A DNA stretch of 48,706 bases. Origin: an uncultured Lachnospiraceae bacterium (GTDB lineage: Bacteria > Bacillota > Clostridia > Lachnospirales > Lachnospiraceae). Under the pieces are notes generated by a model. The model saw only the letters and a list, made by a program, of their open reading frames with translations, did not search any database and was not told the origin of the DNA. The stretch lies in the NCBI GenBank assembly GCA_902781325.1, contig CACZJD010000016.1, positions 1 through 48,706 of the forward strand. Reading direction: 5' to 3'. A program made the position numbers and the translations under genes. Shown one piece after another: positions 34,069 to 42,596 of the stretch (position 1 is the first letter of the stretch; each line of letters starts with the position of its first letter).

Positions 34069-35142
34069 CTACTCCTTTTGACCCAGAACTCTCTCCAGCG
34101 CTCTTGCGGTATATTTCCCCTTTCGCAACCTGCCGGAGATCTTCATGGTATTGGACCGGATCGCTTCATACTCTTCCTTCGTCATTTCCGCGATCCTTCC
34201 GGGGATCTCATCGATGGAGTCCACTGTGATGCCGCATCCGTTCTTTGTGATATAGCCGGCCAGTGCCGCTTCTCTCCAAATGATCACCGGCATTCCTGAC
34301 GCAAGGTACAGGGAAGCCTTGTGCGGATCGTTGATCCTCAGATACTCTCCGTATATGCCGCTGCATGTCCCGGTGGTCTCTCCATCCCACACAAGCCCGA
34401 AACTGCCTTCCATCACTTCCGGCAGTTTGTCCGGCTCAAAAGATCCGAGATATTTCACATTCTCCTGCGGCTCCGCTTCGTAACCTACACCATAGAGGTT
34501 GAAATCGATCCCTTCCGGCAGGTGATAAGCATAACCGGCTTTGTGGGGTCTGAGCGCGCCTGCAATAACGACCGGTCCGTCTGCCCTCGTCTTGGCGTAA
34601 CCGGCTTCAGGGATCAGGTAGTCAAAGATTCCGAGCACTTCCATCCTGGATGAGGGAATTCCCATAGACGCAAGCTTTTTCTTCATATTTGCGTTGTGAA
34701 CAATGATCCCGTCGCAGTTCCGTAGAAGCGTCTCCTCTTCAAGGCGCAGTCTTATCTTCTCCCTGCGCGAAGTAGTGCCTCTGACAGCAGTCCTGAGGAT
34801 CTCCAGATCATGGATCAGGAGTATGATCCTGACGCCTCTTTTTCTGGCCTTCCTGATGCAGGACGAAAGAAGCACCGAGTGATTGACTATGGGAAACTGA
34901 ATAACAAGGATATCTCCCTCACCTGTCACGGAAAGACAGTCATCCCAGGCTCTCATAAGCTTGTAGTGATATCCTGCTTTCTGAAAGACATTCTGCCCCT
35001 CCCTGTCGGTCTGAGGCATGCAGATCTCAATTCCTTTATATCCGTTTTTTTCAAGGATCACATCGACGTCATCTCTGGCTTTGATGCCTGCTGTGCGCTG
35101 ATAGCCCTCTTCATTCCATATCTCTTTGGTGTAATACTTCAT
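34069..35142 (-). CDS. Gtf3-like glycosyltransferase (possible galactofuranosyltransferase)
   Basis: A 357-residue GT-B type enzyme. Blocks such as GSFGLVWDGETTGTCSG, EYLRINDPHKASLYLASGMP and VIIWREAALAGYI match Gtf3/galactofuranosyltransferase-like proteins (from family memory). It would add sugar to a surface glycan or glycoprotein at the cytoplasmic face. Its ATG overlaps the licD stop by four bases. Confidence 0.8.
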   Translation of the reverse strand: MKYYTKEIWNEEGYQRTAGIKARDDVDVILEKNGYKGIEICMPQTDREGQNVFQKAGYHYKLMRAWDDCLSVTGEGDILVIQFPIVNHSVLLSSCIRKARKRGVRIILLIHDLEILRTAVRGTTSRREKIRLRLEEETLLRNCDGIIVHNANMKKKLASMGIPSSRMEVLGIFDYLIPEAGYAKTRADGPVVIAGALRPHKAGYAYHLPEGIDFNLYGVGYEAEPQENVKYLGSFEPDKLPEVMEGSFGLVWDGETTGTCSGIYGEYLRINDPHKASLYLASGMPVIIWREAALAGYITKNGCGITVDSIDEIPGRIAEMTKEEYEAIRSNTMKISGRLRKGKYTARALERVLGQKE

Positions 35143-35990
35143 AGACTCTGTTCCTGTTCACAGTCTGTCTGTGCCCACACATCCATGTCATGGGTGATCC
35201 TTTTTTCTTCCGGCGGCAGCTGCATATAATCCCCGTAGAGATTGCGGAGATAATACTCCCAGCATCCGGGCGCTGAAACCTCCATGTCCTCAAACTGCAT
35301 TGGCACAGATTTTAGATAAAGCTTTCTGGGGACGCGCTCCTGAGGGCCGTATCCGTTCGCAATACCGCCCATATATCCGCATTCATCGACCTTGTAAGTG
35401 CGGCAGGTCCTGTTGATATAATCAAGGATCCGCGCGTCATCAAGAGGCGCCAAAAGGGCTTTTATAAAGGGCTTCAGCGCTCTTCTGAGGGCTGTCTTTC
35501 CTTCCCCTGCCCTGGCCTGCCTGACCCTCAGGATCCTTCTTGCCGCAAGGGTCTTTCTGAAGATCCGTTTTACCTCTTTCTCATCGTCCGGAAGGCCGTC
35601 CATAGGAAAAATATCGATCCAGAGATTCTTCTCCGTTTCATCATGATCGTACAATTTCCTGATGCTTGTGCGCAGATCGTAGATCTTCGCGAAAGGATAG
35701 TTCAGATTTCCCAGTTCACAGGCCGCCAGTTTGTATTCGCCTGAGGCATTGATCTCATCTGCATGGGACAGCAGAAGGTCATAGTCCTCTCTCGGCATAT
35801 TCACATCAATGTCATCGTCCCAGGGAATAAACCCCTTATGCCTGACAGCGCCCAGAAGAGTTCCTCCGGCAAGATAATACCGGATCCCGTACTGTTCGCA
35901 GATTTGAGTAAAAACCTTAAAGATCTTCAGTTCTCTCTGCTGAATCTCGCCGAGGTCCAGTTTCTTCATATCATCAGTCGTATTATTCAT
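35139..35990 (-). CDS. LicD-family phosphotransferase
   Basis: A 283-residue nucleotidyltransferase-fold protein. The signature is YYLAGGTLLGAVRHKGFIPW followed by DDDIDV with catalytic Asp residues. LicD proteins transfer phosphocholine or polyol phosphate from a CDP carrier to surface glycans. The start at 35990 (MNNTTDD) uses GGAG 11 bases upstream; a GTG at 36002 overlaps that site. The nearby CDP-forming enzyme at 31570 could supply its donor (inference). Confidence 0.87.
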   Translation of the reverse strand: MNNTTDDMKKLDLGEIQQRELKIFKVFTQICEQYGIRYYLAGGTLLGAVRHKGFIPWDDDIDVNMPREDYDLLLSHADEINASGEYKLAACELGNLNYPFAKIYDLRTSIRKLYDHDETEKNLWIDIFPMDGLPDDEKEVKRIFRKTLAARRILRVRQARAGEGKTALRRALKPFIKALLAPLDDARILDYINRTCRTYKVDECGYMGGIANGYGPQERVPRKLYLKSVPMQFEDMEVSAPGCWEYYLRNLYGDYMQLPPEEKRITHDMDVWAQTDCEQEQSL

Positions 35991-36083
35991 TTGTTGAATC
36001 ACTCCGTAAGTCTTATCCTATAAAAAAGAGTATAATCCATATCAAAATAGATGTCCACAGCCCATATTTTCCTTATTTCGTGC

Positions 36084-36112
36084 TTGACATTCATTTTTTG
36101 TTCCACTAAGAT
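36084..36112 (+). promoter_or_regulatory. rpsT promoter
   Basis: TTGACA (36084-36089), 17-base spacer, TAAGAT (36107-36112). A leader of about 70 bases follows before the S20 start. Confidence 0.7.
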
Positions 36113-36189
36113 ATTATCGTATGTGCAGAAAGAGTTTTCGTGTCTTCTCTGCTGCACTCCTTACTGTACATTACATGGAGGTATGTAGA

Positions 36190-36450
36190 ATGGCAAACAT
36201 CAAATCTGCCAAGAAGAGAATTCTCACAAGCGCTAAGAAGACCGCTGCAAACAAGGCTGTAAAGTCTTCCGTCAAGACTGCGATCAAGAAAGTCAACAAG
36301 GCTGTAGAGGCCGGCGACAAGGCAGCTGCAACAGCAGCTCTTATTGCTGCAGAAGCTACCATCGACAAGGCCTGCACAAAGGGTGTTCTTCACAAGAACA
36401 ACGCATCCCGCAAGGTCTCCCGTCTTGCCAGCAGCATCAACAAGATCTGA
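36190..36450 (+). CDS. rpsT: 30S ribosomal protein S20
   Basis: An 86-residue S20, starting MANIKSAKKRILTSAKK. The Lys/Ala-rich helical composition and C-terminal NNASRKVSRLASSINK are typical. GGAGG is nine bases upstream. The reading frame is open further upstream but those codons belong to the leader. Confidence 0.96.
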   Translation: MANIKSAKKRILTSAKKTAANKAVKSSVKTAIKKVNKAVEAGDKAAATAALIAAEATIDKACTKGVLHKNNASRKVSRLASSINKI

Positions 36451-36472
36451 GCAGCGGATATAAATTGTTAAT

Positions 36473-36524
36473 AAGACTTTCCGTACAGTCCACGACCCAT
36501 AGGACAAGCGGAAAGTCTTTTTTT
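36473..36524 (+). terminator. rpsT terminator
   Basis: AAGACTTTCCG (36473-36483) pairs with CGGAAAGTCTT (36509-36519), with an inner GTCC/GGAC pair, followed by a T run. Confidence 0.85.
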
Positions 36525-36536
36525 GCGGCATAAGAC

Positions 36537-36578
36537 AAAAAATCGCAGTTCCCTTTGATCGGATCTGCGATTTTTTTT
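36537..36578. terminator. Bidirectional terminator after the CobW pair
   Basis: AAAAAATCGCAG (36537-36548) pairs with CTGCGATTTTTT (36565-36576). Both strands end in a T-tract. It lies 18 bases past the stop of the minus-strand CobW-DUF1980 gene. Confidence 0.85.
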
Positions 36579-36595
36579 CTGTTTATGAGCAGATG

Positions 36596-37579
36596 TCAGC
36601 CTGCGAAATTGATCACAGGCTCTTTGGGCTCCGCTGTCTTTTCGACTTTTTCAGCGTAGAGAACTATGCCTTTGCCCTCATATTCGGAGAATGTCTCATA
36701 GGAAACTCTTGCCCTGACCCTCACCCATGTTCTTTCGGGGAAGATCATGTCCTTCTCTGCTTTACACGCATATCCGAGGAAGGACATATCATTAGCGCAG
36801 CAGGTCATGGCCATTCTTCCGGGGACAAAATATCCCTTGGGGAATTTGTCGGGGATCATCACCATACCGGTGTACTCGATCTCCTTGCCGTCATAGCGGT
36901 CCGGATGCTCCATCGCGTCAAGATACCAGATTCCGTAATTGAGATTCTCCAGGACGATTGGCTCTTTGTGAATATCGTAAGGAAGATCCTCTTCCGTTGT
37001 CATATCGATCTCACCGTTCGCATCCTCAAAGATCAGATCAGCCTGCTGGTTGATCGCCTTGATATTTCTCTTATAGGAGATCAGGGTCTTCTCATCAATA
37101 CCGTCGCAGCGGTTGAGCATGATCAGCTCGGAGTTTCTGAGCTGTTCTGCCAACAGGGATCTCATGTTTGTAAAGTACATTGAGAATGTGGAGGCATCGA
37201 TCGAGGTGATCTGCTGTTCCAGCCTCCATGCTCTCGGAAGCCTGAACTTTCTGAAATCCCACATGCCGTTATACTCTATGAGGATTCTCTCAGGTCTGTA
37301 TTTTGCCTCCAGTGCCATCATCGCAGAGGGAGTCAGATCCTCTTCATTTTCAAACACCTCAATCTCTGTGTTCGTCTGACGGAGAAGCCGCTCACTGTAC
37401 TCCACTTCTCCTTCCTCGCAGACGATCAGAAGGGTGGTTCCGGACGTCTGAAAGTACGGCTGAGCGATCGTATAGGAGAAGAAGGAAGTTTTCCCGCTGT
37501 CCAGAAATCCATTGATCACATAAACCGGTTTTTGTACCATTTTTTTCTCTTTTCCTCTTCCAAATCCAAATAGCGCCAT
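36596..37579 (-). CDS. CobW-family GTPase fused to a DUF1980-like domain
   Basis: A 327-residue protein. Residues about 17-200 are a divergent G3E GTPase (GFLDSGKTS P-loop, ILIEYNG switch, LNRCD in place of NKxD) without the CxCC site. Residues about 225-320 resemble the C-terminal part of YcgQ/TIGR03943 (DUF1980): EYTGMVMIPDKFPKGYFVPG followed by RMAMTCCANDMSFLGY. In Bacillus, YcgQ-YcgR are part of the zinc-starvation response, as is a CobW protein. Here both modules are joined. ATG 37579 has AAAGG six bases upstream, overlapping the stop of the His-rich CobW gene. Confidence 0.78.
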   Translation of the reverse strand: MALFGFGRGKEKKMVQKPVYVINGFLDSGKTSFFSYTIAQPYFQTSGTTLLIVCEEGEVEYSERLLRQTNTEIEVFENEEDLTPSAMMALEAKYRPERILIEYNGMWDFRKFRLPRAWRLEQQITSIDASTFSMYFTNMRSLLAEQLRNSELIMLNRCDGIDEKTLISYKRNIKAINQQADLIFEDANGEIDMTTEEDLPYDIHKEPIVLENLNYGIWYLDAMEHPDRYDGKEIEYTGMVMIPDKFPKGYFVPGRMAMTCCANDMSFLGYACKAEKDMIFPERTWVRVRARVSYETFSEYEGKGIVLYAEKVEKTAEPKEPVINFAG

Positions 37580-37588
37580 AACGCACCT

Positions 37589-38785
37589 TTATTTGCGGAA
37601 CAGATCCGCGAGTGCATCTTCCTTGAGACCGGAACCGATCACGCAGATCTTGCCGGTAACATCAGCGGCACCGAAACGTACTTCTGTCTCTTCGGGAACA
37701 TAATCAAAGTGGATCCAGCGTCCCTCTTTATCGGGAACCATGCCCTTAGAGCGGAGAACAAATCCATAGGTCTCTGAATCATCAAGTTTCTCAAGGATCT
37801 GCCTGATCTCCTCTTCAGAGTATCTGGCAGGTGTCTCCATTCCCCAGCTCGCGAAGATCTCGTCTGCGTCATGTCCGCCGTGGTGGTGATGGTGATGATG
37901 GTGGCTGTGGGACTTGTAGATCCTGTTGCCGTTTTCATCCTCTTCCACTTCCGCGTGTTCATGATCATGATCGTGATGATGGTGGTGCTCATGTTCATCT
38001 TCGTCATCGTCGTCGTGATGATGGTGATGATGCTCATGTTCATCTTCGTCATCGTCGTCGTGATGATGGTGATGATGCTCATGCTCTTCATCATCTTCCT
38101 CATCGTGATGATGGTGATGATGCTCGCGCTCTTCTTCCTCTTCCTCCTGCTCGCGCATGAATTCCTCGAAGATCTCTGCCTGCAGATTGGATCTGCCTTC
38201 AATCGTCGCTAGGATCTGCTTGCCGTCGAGCTCCGCGAGAGGAGTTGTGATGATCGTCGCCTTCGGATTGTGCTCGCGAAGGATCTCTGCGCACTCAGCG
38301 ATCTTCTCCTGGCTTGCCTTGTCAGTTCTTGTCAGAATGATCGTGCCTGCGCACTCGATCTGGTTGATGAAGAACTCGCCGAAATTCTTCATATAGAGTT
38401 TGCACTTGGAAGCGTCCACAACCGCCACAGCGGTATTGAGGGCCATATCTGAGCCTTCGGCTGCATCCTTTACTGCCTGCATTACATCTGAGAGCTTTCC
38501 TACTCCGGAGGGTTCGATCAGGATCCTGTCAGGAGCATACTGATTCATTACTTCCCGCAGGGATGTCCCGAAATCACCTACCAGTGAGCAGCAGATGCAG
38601 CCGGAATTCATCTCGCGGATCTCAATTCCCGCTTCCTTGAGAAAGCCGCCGTCAATGCCGATCTCGCCGAACTCGTTCTCGATCAGCACGACGCGAGTGC
38701 CTGCAAGTGCCTCTTTGATCAGCTTCTTGATCAGCGTTGTCTTGCCGGCTCCCAGGAAACCGGACACAATATCAATCTTCGTCAT
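37589..38785 (-). CDS. CobW/ZNG-family GTPase with long His/Asp-rich metal-binding region
   Basis: A 398-residue G3E GTPase, probable zinc metallochaperone. The P-loop is SGFLGAGKTTLI, the metal site GCICC is intact, and the switch is ILIEPSGV. Residues about 213-312 are dominated by His, Asp and Glu, including three tandem 15-residue units of the type HEHHHHHHDDDDEDE and a run of eight His. The CobW C-terminal domain follows (YGFVLRSKGMV, IHFDYVPEE). The start at 38785 has AAGGA upstream. It forms a two-gene operon with the DUF1980 fusion. No Zur-like palindrome was found ahead of it. Confidence 0.9.
   Translation of the reverse strand: MTKIDIVSGFLGAGKTTLIKKLIKEALAGTRVVLIENEFGEIGIDGGFLKEAGIEIREMNSGCICCSLVGDFGTSLREVMNQYAPDRILIEPSGVGKLSDVMQAVKDAAEGSDMALNTAVAVVDASKCKLYMKNFGEFFINQIECAGTIILTRTDKASQEKIAECAEILREHNPKATIITTPLAELDGKQILATIEGRSNLQAEIFEEFMREQEEEEEEREHHHHHHDEEDDEEHEHHHHHHDDDDEDEHEHHHHHHDDDDEDEHEHHHHHDHDHEHAEVEEDENGNRIYKSHSHHHHHHHHGGHDADEIFASWGMETPARYSEEEIRQILEKLDDSETYGFVLRSKGMVPDKEGRWIHFDYVPEETEVRFGAADVTGKICVIGSGLKEDALADLFRK
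37988..38122 (-). repeat. 45-bp tandem repeats encoding the His/Asp-rich segment
   Basis: Two identical 45-bp units (37988-38032 and 38033-38077) are followed by a third, diverged unit (38078-38122). Each encodes 15 residues of His and Asp/Glu. Identity at the DNA level, including third codon positions, indicates recent duplication or slippage. Confidence 0.85.
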
Positions 38786-38814
38786 TATATATCGCTTCCT
38801 TTCTGACTGAATGA

Positions 38815-38835
38815 AGGATCCGCGCAGCGGATCCT
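38815..38835 (-). terminator. Hairpin after rnpB, possible terminator
   Basis: AGGATCCGC (38815-38823) and GCGGATCCT (38827-38835) are perfect complements around a three-base loop. On the minus strand the following TCATTC is only weakly T-rich. It lies just past the 3' end of RNase P RNA, and leaves about 30 bases for the cobW ribosome binding site. Read-through into cobW is possible. Confidence 0.55.
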
Positions 38836-38854
38836 GATCATTAATAACCATAAT

Positions 38855-39222
38855 ATATAAGCAGAGCTGTAAGCCGGGTTATGTCTTGGACGATCATCTA
38901 TCTAGGACCGCCGTCGCCGGCGGCCTCAAGCGACCCACCTGAGAGCGAGCCGGGCAAGCTCACAGCCCTCGTTTCGGTCTTGCTTCGGATGGGGTTTACA
39001 TGGCTCTCCGTGTTACCACGAAGACGGTAGTCTCTTACACTGCCTTTCCACCCTTACGGGCAGCGGGCACCGGCCCGCTGCTTCGCGGTATATCTCTGTT
39101 GCACTGGCCTGGGAGTCACCTCCACCGGACGTTATCCGGCATCCTGCCCTGTGAAGCCCGGACTTTCCTCGTCTGCGCCCTTTCGGGACCTGCAGCCGCG
39201 ATCGCCCGCCCTGCTTATATCC
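38855..39222 (-). ncRNA. rnpB: RNase P RNA, type A
   Basis: The minus strand shows the universal RNase P cores: GAGGAAAGTCCGGGCTTCAC near the 5' end, GTAAACCCCATCCG in the middle, and the AACCCGGCTTACAG 3' signature. The ends ATAAGCAG and CTGCTTAT pair to form P1. The approximately 365-nt length is normal for type A. The RNA is the catalytic part of the tRNA 5'-processing enzyme. Exact ends are estimated from P1 and the promoter. Confidence 0.95.
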
Positions 39223-39228
39223 TTATGC

Positions 39229-39257
39229 ATTTTACTCGCGAGTCTGACAGTTGTCAA
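39229..39257 (-). promoter_or_regulatory. rnpB promoter
   Basis: Minus-strand TTGACA (39257-39252), 17-base spacer, TAAAAT (39234-39229), placing the start at about 39222-39220. The -35 begins two bases after the stop codon of the upstream nucleoside kinase. Confidence 0.85.
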
Positions 39258-39258
39258 C

Positions 39259-40917
39259 TCAGGCGTCAAAACAACCTCCGCCCACAAATTCCCGCAGAAG
39301 CGAGTTTGTGGGAACCGCCGCTGTATCTACACCGACAAAGTACTCGAGGAATTTAAGAAGCCTTTTTGCCTCGTAATAGGCAGGCTCGTTCTGCCTTACA
39401 TTAAACAGAAGAGGTTCCGCAAACTGCTTGATCACAGCGAGCTCATAGATCAGCACGGAATTGAATACGGCGTCCGCATCATCCTGATAGGGGAAAATAT
39501 TCATATCTTCTCCCGCTCTGACCTTGGGCCACAATTCAAATGTATGCTGTGCGGAATTCCCTCTTGTCCTCGCATCTCTTACCATTCTGCGCAGCAGTCT
39601 CGCGTCCGTGGACGGGATCCTGTTGTGTTCATCAATATTCAGACTGGTCATGCAGCTGATGTAGATCTTGAAAATGCTTTCCTTGGGAAGTTCCTCGGAA
39701 GTCCTGGGATTGAGCCCGTGGATCCCTTCGATGATCAGAATATCCTCCTTGCCAAGCTGGAGGAATCTCCCTTTGTAGACTCTTTTACCTGCCTTGAAAT
39801 CAAACTGAGGCATCTCAATTCTTTCACCCTCGAGCAGATCAAGCATATCGTCGTTAAACAGATCAATATCGACAGCTTCAAAAACTTCATAATTGTAATT
39901 GCCGTCAATGTCGATCGGCGTCTGCTCCCGGTTGACAAAATAGTCATCCATACTGATGATATGAGGCTTCAGGCCAAAGGATCTGAGCTGGATCGCCAGT
40001 CTGTGAGAAAATGTGGTCTTGCCGGATGAACTCGGTCCCGCCACGAGCACGATCTTCGTATCTTTTTTCTGAAAGATCTGCGCCGCGATCTCGCCGATCC
40101 TGCGTTCCTGAAGAGCTTCCTGTACCAGGATCATGTCGCTGATGCTGCCTTCACAGATCGCGTCGTTAAGGTCGCCGACAGTTGTGATATTGACAAGATC
40201 TCCCCACTTTGTGGACAGATAGAGCTGTTCGAACAGGCTCTCCTGATCCTCGAATTCTTCCAGTTCAAAGGGATTCTCCTGACGGGGCAGGATCAGAAGA
40301 AGACCTCCATTATATGCTTTTACTTTGAAAAGATTGACATATCCGGCAGAAGGAAGCATATATCCGTAGAAATAGTCATAGTATCCGTCCATACTGTACA
40401 CGTTTATCGTGGATCCCCGCCGATAATGGAAAAGTTTCTCCTTGTCGAGCATGCCCTGTCTCTTAAACAGTTCGATCGCATCGTCAATGGGATAAGTCTT
40501 CTTGACGATCGGCATGTTCCTGTCCCTGAGCCTCTTCATCTCATTTTCCACTTTCTGCGCGAAGTCATCCGTGACACGGACGCCTTCGTGTACCGAGCAA
40601 TAAAACGCATTTCCAAGGGCGAACTCTATTTTGACGCGCACAGTGTTACCCTGTTCCTTCAGCACGTCCCTGACGGCTTTGACCAGCATCATCTGTGCCG
40701 TCCGCACATAGGAATTGTGACCCGCGTTCTCCCGGGTAGTGATCAGAGAGATCACGCCGTCCCGCTCAAGTCTTTTGTTAAGTTCCCTCATCTTTCCGTT
40801 AAAAAAGATAAGCGCAATGGAATTGTTGTACTGCTCCTGGAACTCTTTGACGATAGTCTCGAAGGTTGTTCCCTTGTCATATTGACGGATTGCTCCTTTG
40901 ATCATTACGGTCGGCAT
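39259..40917 (-). CDS. Uridine-kinase-like nucleoside kinase with TGS/ThrRS-like N-terminus
   Basis: A 552-residue protein. Residues 1 to about 230 resemble the TGS and second additional domain of threonyl-tRNA synthetase (with an FYCSVHEGVRV region). Residues about 290-500 are a P-loop phosphoribulokinase/uridine kinase domain, with GPSSSGKTTFSHRLA and ISMDDYFVNREQTP. This architecture is common in Firmicutes; the substrate is presumed to be uridine or cytidine. A TTTACA-17-TATGTG promoter may lie at 40972-40944. It is followed directly by rnpB. Confidence 0.86.
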   Translation of the reverse strand: MPTVMIKGAIRQYDKGTTFETIVKEFQEQYNNSIALIFFNGKMRELNKRLERDGVISLITTRENAGHNSYVRTAQMMLVKAVRDVLKEQGNTVRVKIEFALGNAFYCSVHEGVRVTDDFAQKVENEMKRLRDRNMPIVKKTYPIDDAIELFKRQGMLDKEKLFHYRRGSTINVYSMDGYYDYFYGYMLPSAGYVNLFKVKAYNGGLLLILPRQENPFELEEFEDQESLFEQLYLSTKWGDLVNITTVGDLNDAICEGSISDMILVQEALQERRIGEIAAQIFQKKDTKIVLVAGPSSSGKTTFSHRLAIQLRSFGLKPHIISMDDYFVNREQTPIDIDGNYNYEVFEAVDIDLFNDDMLDLLEGERIEMPQFDFKAGKRVYKGRFLQLGKEDILIIEGIHGLNPRTSEELPKESIFKIYISCMTSLNIDEHNRIPSTDARLLRRMVRDARTRGNSAQHTFELWPKVRAGEDMNIFPYQDDADAVFNSVLIYELAVIKQFAEPLLFNVRQNEPAYYEAKRLLKFLEYFVGVDTAAVPTNSLLREFVGGGCFDA

Positions 40918-40992
40918 TGAAATCCCCCTCTCTGTGATTTAAGAACACATATCGCAGTATCATTATCATGTAAAAAAGCCGTGCGCTGCCCG

Positions 40993-41775
40993 TCACGTCT
41001 CAATGAAAGGCGCGCCTGCATCGCAGGAGACGATCCTGAGTTCCGGCATTTCTCTTTCAAGGTACTCTTTCATATACGGGATAAAGATCTTCTCGATCCC
41101 GTAATGGCCGGCATCGATCACGGCCACTCCCTTTTCCACAGCGTCAATGCCGTCGTGATGGGAAATATCACCGGTTATGTAAACATCCGCACCGGCCTTT
41201 ACCGCGAGATCGATCTCACCTTTTCCTGATCCCGGCAGTATAGCGCATGTCACAAGCATCTGATCGGGATCTCCGTAATATCTGACATGTCCGATCTCAA
41301 AAACTTCAGCGACTTTCTCGGCATATTCAGACAGTTTCACCGGTTCAAGGAGTGTCCCGATCCTGCCGATCCCCTCCACCGAGATATCGTCCTCATATGT
41401 GACCTCAAGCACTTCTCTGTCCGAGAGATGAAGCAGGTCAGCTGCTGCGTCCGCCATTCCCAGCACATCAAAATTTGTGTGCATCGAATAGCAGCAGATA
41501 TCATTACGGATCAGGTCAAGGATCCTTCTCCCCACATAATCACTGTCCGTAATGTTTTTGACTCCGCTAAAGAGTAGCGGGTGATGAGTCACGATCAGGT
41601 CTGCGTCTTGCGCTTTTGCGGCTTCGATCACTTCAGAAGTGGCATCAAGGGCAAGAGCAATGGTATGGACTTCCTTGTCGGAATATCCCACCTGAAGCCC
41701 GACATTATCCCAGGACATCGCGAAACTCCGGGGACACATTTCCTCAAGTGTCTTCATGATCTCTTTCAGTTTCAT
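40993..41775 (-). CDS. Nif3-like dinuclear metal centre protein
   Basis: A 260-residue NIF3/YqfO-type protein. SWDNVGLQVGY at the N-terminus, VTHHPLLF, the HTNFD block and GDISHHDGIDA near the C-terminus are the metal-ligand regions. Some members act as GTP cyclohydrolase-like proteins but the role is unsettled. It follows trmK by 11 bases, the usual order. Confidence 0.9.
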   Translation of the reverse strand: MKLKEIMKTLEEMCPRSFAMSWDNVGLQVGYSDKEVHTIALALDATSEVIEAAKAQDADLIVTHHPLLFSGVKNITDSDYVGRRILDLIRNDICCYSMHTNFDVLGMADAAADLLHLSDREVLEVTYEDDISVEGIGRIGTLLEPVKLSEYAEKVAEVFEIGHVRYYGDPDQMLVTCAILPGSGKGEIDLAVKAGADVYITGDISHHDGIDAVEKGVAVIDAGHYGIEKIFIPYMKEYLEREMPELRIVSCDAGAPFIET

Positions 41776-41786
41776 ATCCGGCTCCT

Positions 41787-42590
41787 TTAACCCTTGATTT
41801 CAAAATATTCCAGCACTGTCCTGATCAGTCTCTCTTTTTTGACGACTTCAGCCCTTTTTTCTCTTACAGCATCTGTTTCCGCTTTATTTGCTTTCTGAAG
41901 GGAATACATGATCCTGTCGTTGACGCCCTTCTGCCATAAGAGGTAGCTTCTGAGCATGCTGTCACGGTCTCTGATCAGGACGGGGCCAAACAGATCCTCC
42001 GCTTCCTGAAACAATTCTTTATCTTCATCGCCGGTATTGTCCGCGCCGGATCTCCATAGCGGACCGGCGCACCGTCTGCGGCTCACATGCATAACCGGAT
42101 AATATTTGTTGTCTTCCAGAACGATCTTCTCACGGTCAATGAATAAGCCCAGTTCTCTGACCGCTCTTCTGACAAATTCCGGATCTGCCTGCGGCTGGAG
42201 TATGATCTCGTCAAAATCCCGTGTTTTATCGGGCTCCCTGAGGAGGATCCTGCTCATGATCCTTCCTCCCATACCGGCGATCACAAGCCCCTGCGCTTCT
42301 CCGGGCCTGTATGCGTCAAGCCCGTCGGAAATCCTTAGAGTCACTTTATCTGCGACGCCATACAGTTCAATATTCCCGCCGGCTTTTTCAAGAGGGCCTT
42401 CGATGACGTCCATGGCTATGGCTTTATCAATGACTCCGTCCATTAAAAGCCTGATCGGAATATGCGCGTGATCTGTTCCCACATCGCAGAGACAATAATC
42501 TGTTCTTCCCTTTTGTTCTCCGGGGCCGGCCGCGTTCACCATTTCCGCGATCGCGGTCAGCCTCTTCGAAAGTTTTACATCTGCAGCCAT
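41787..42590 (-). CDS. trmK: tRNA (adenine22-N1)-methyltransferase TrmK
   Basis: A 267-residue Rossmann methyltransferase. The SAM-binding block is CDVGTDHAHIPIRLL and the catalytic-side block is VIAGMGGRIM. It methylates A22 in tRNA. It sits six bases after rpoD and before nif3, the standard order in Firmicutes. Confidence 0.92.
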   Translation of the reverse strand: MAADVKLSKRLTAIAEMVNAAGPGEQKGRTDYCLCDVGTDHAHIPIRLLMDGVIDKAIAMDVIEGPLEKAGGNIELYGVADKVTLRISDGLDAYRPGEAQGLVIAGMGGRIMSRILLREPDKTRDFDEIILQPQADPEFVRRAVRELGLFIDREKIVLEDNKYYPVMHVSRRRCAGPLWRSGADNTGDEDKELFQEAEDLFGPVLIRDRDSMLRSYLLWQKGVNDRIMYSLQKANKAETDAVREKRAEVVKKERLIRTVLEYFEIKG

Positions 42591-42596
42591 AACAGA

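Noticed and set aside
37988-38122. Regular 45-bp direct repeats considered as a CRISPR-like array
   Set aside because: There are no unique spacers; the units are in frame and encode His/Asp tracts in a CobW protein.
38815-38835. GGATCCGC palindrome considered as a Zur operator of the CobW operon
   Set aside because: It does not resemble the A+T-rich Zur box of Firmicutes and is better explained as an RNA hairpin after rnpB.
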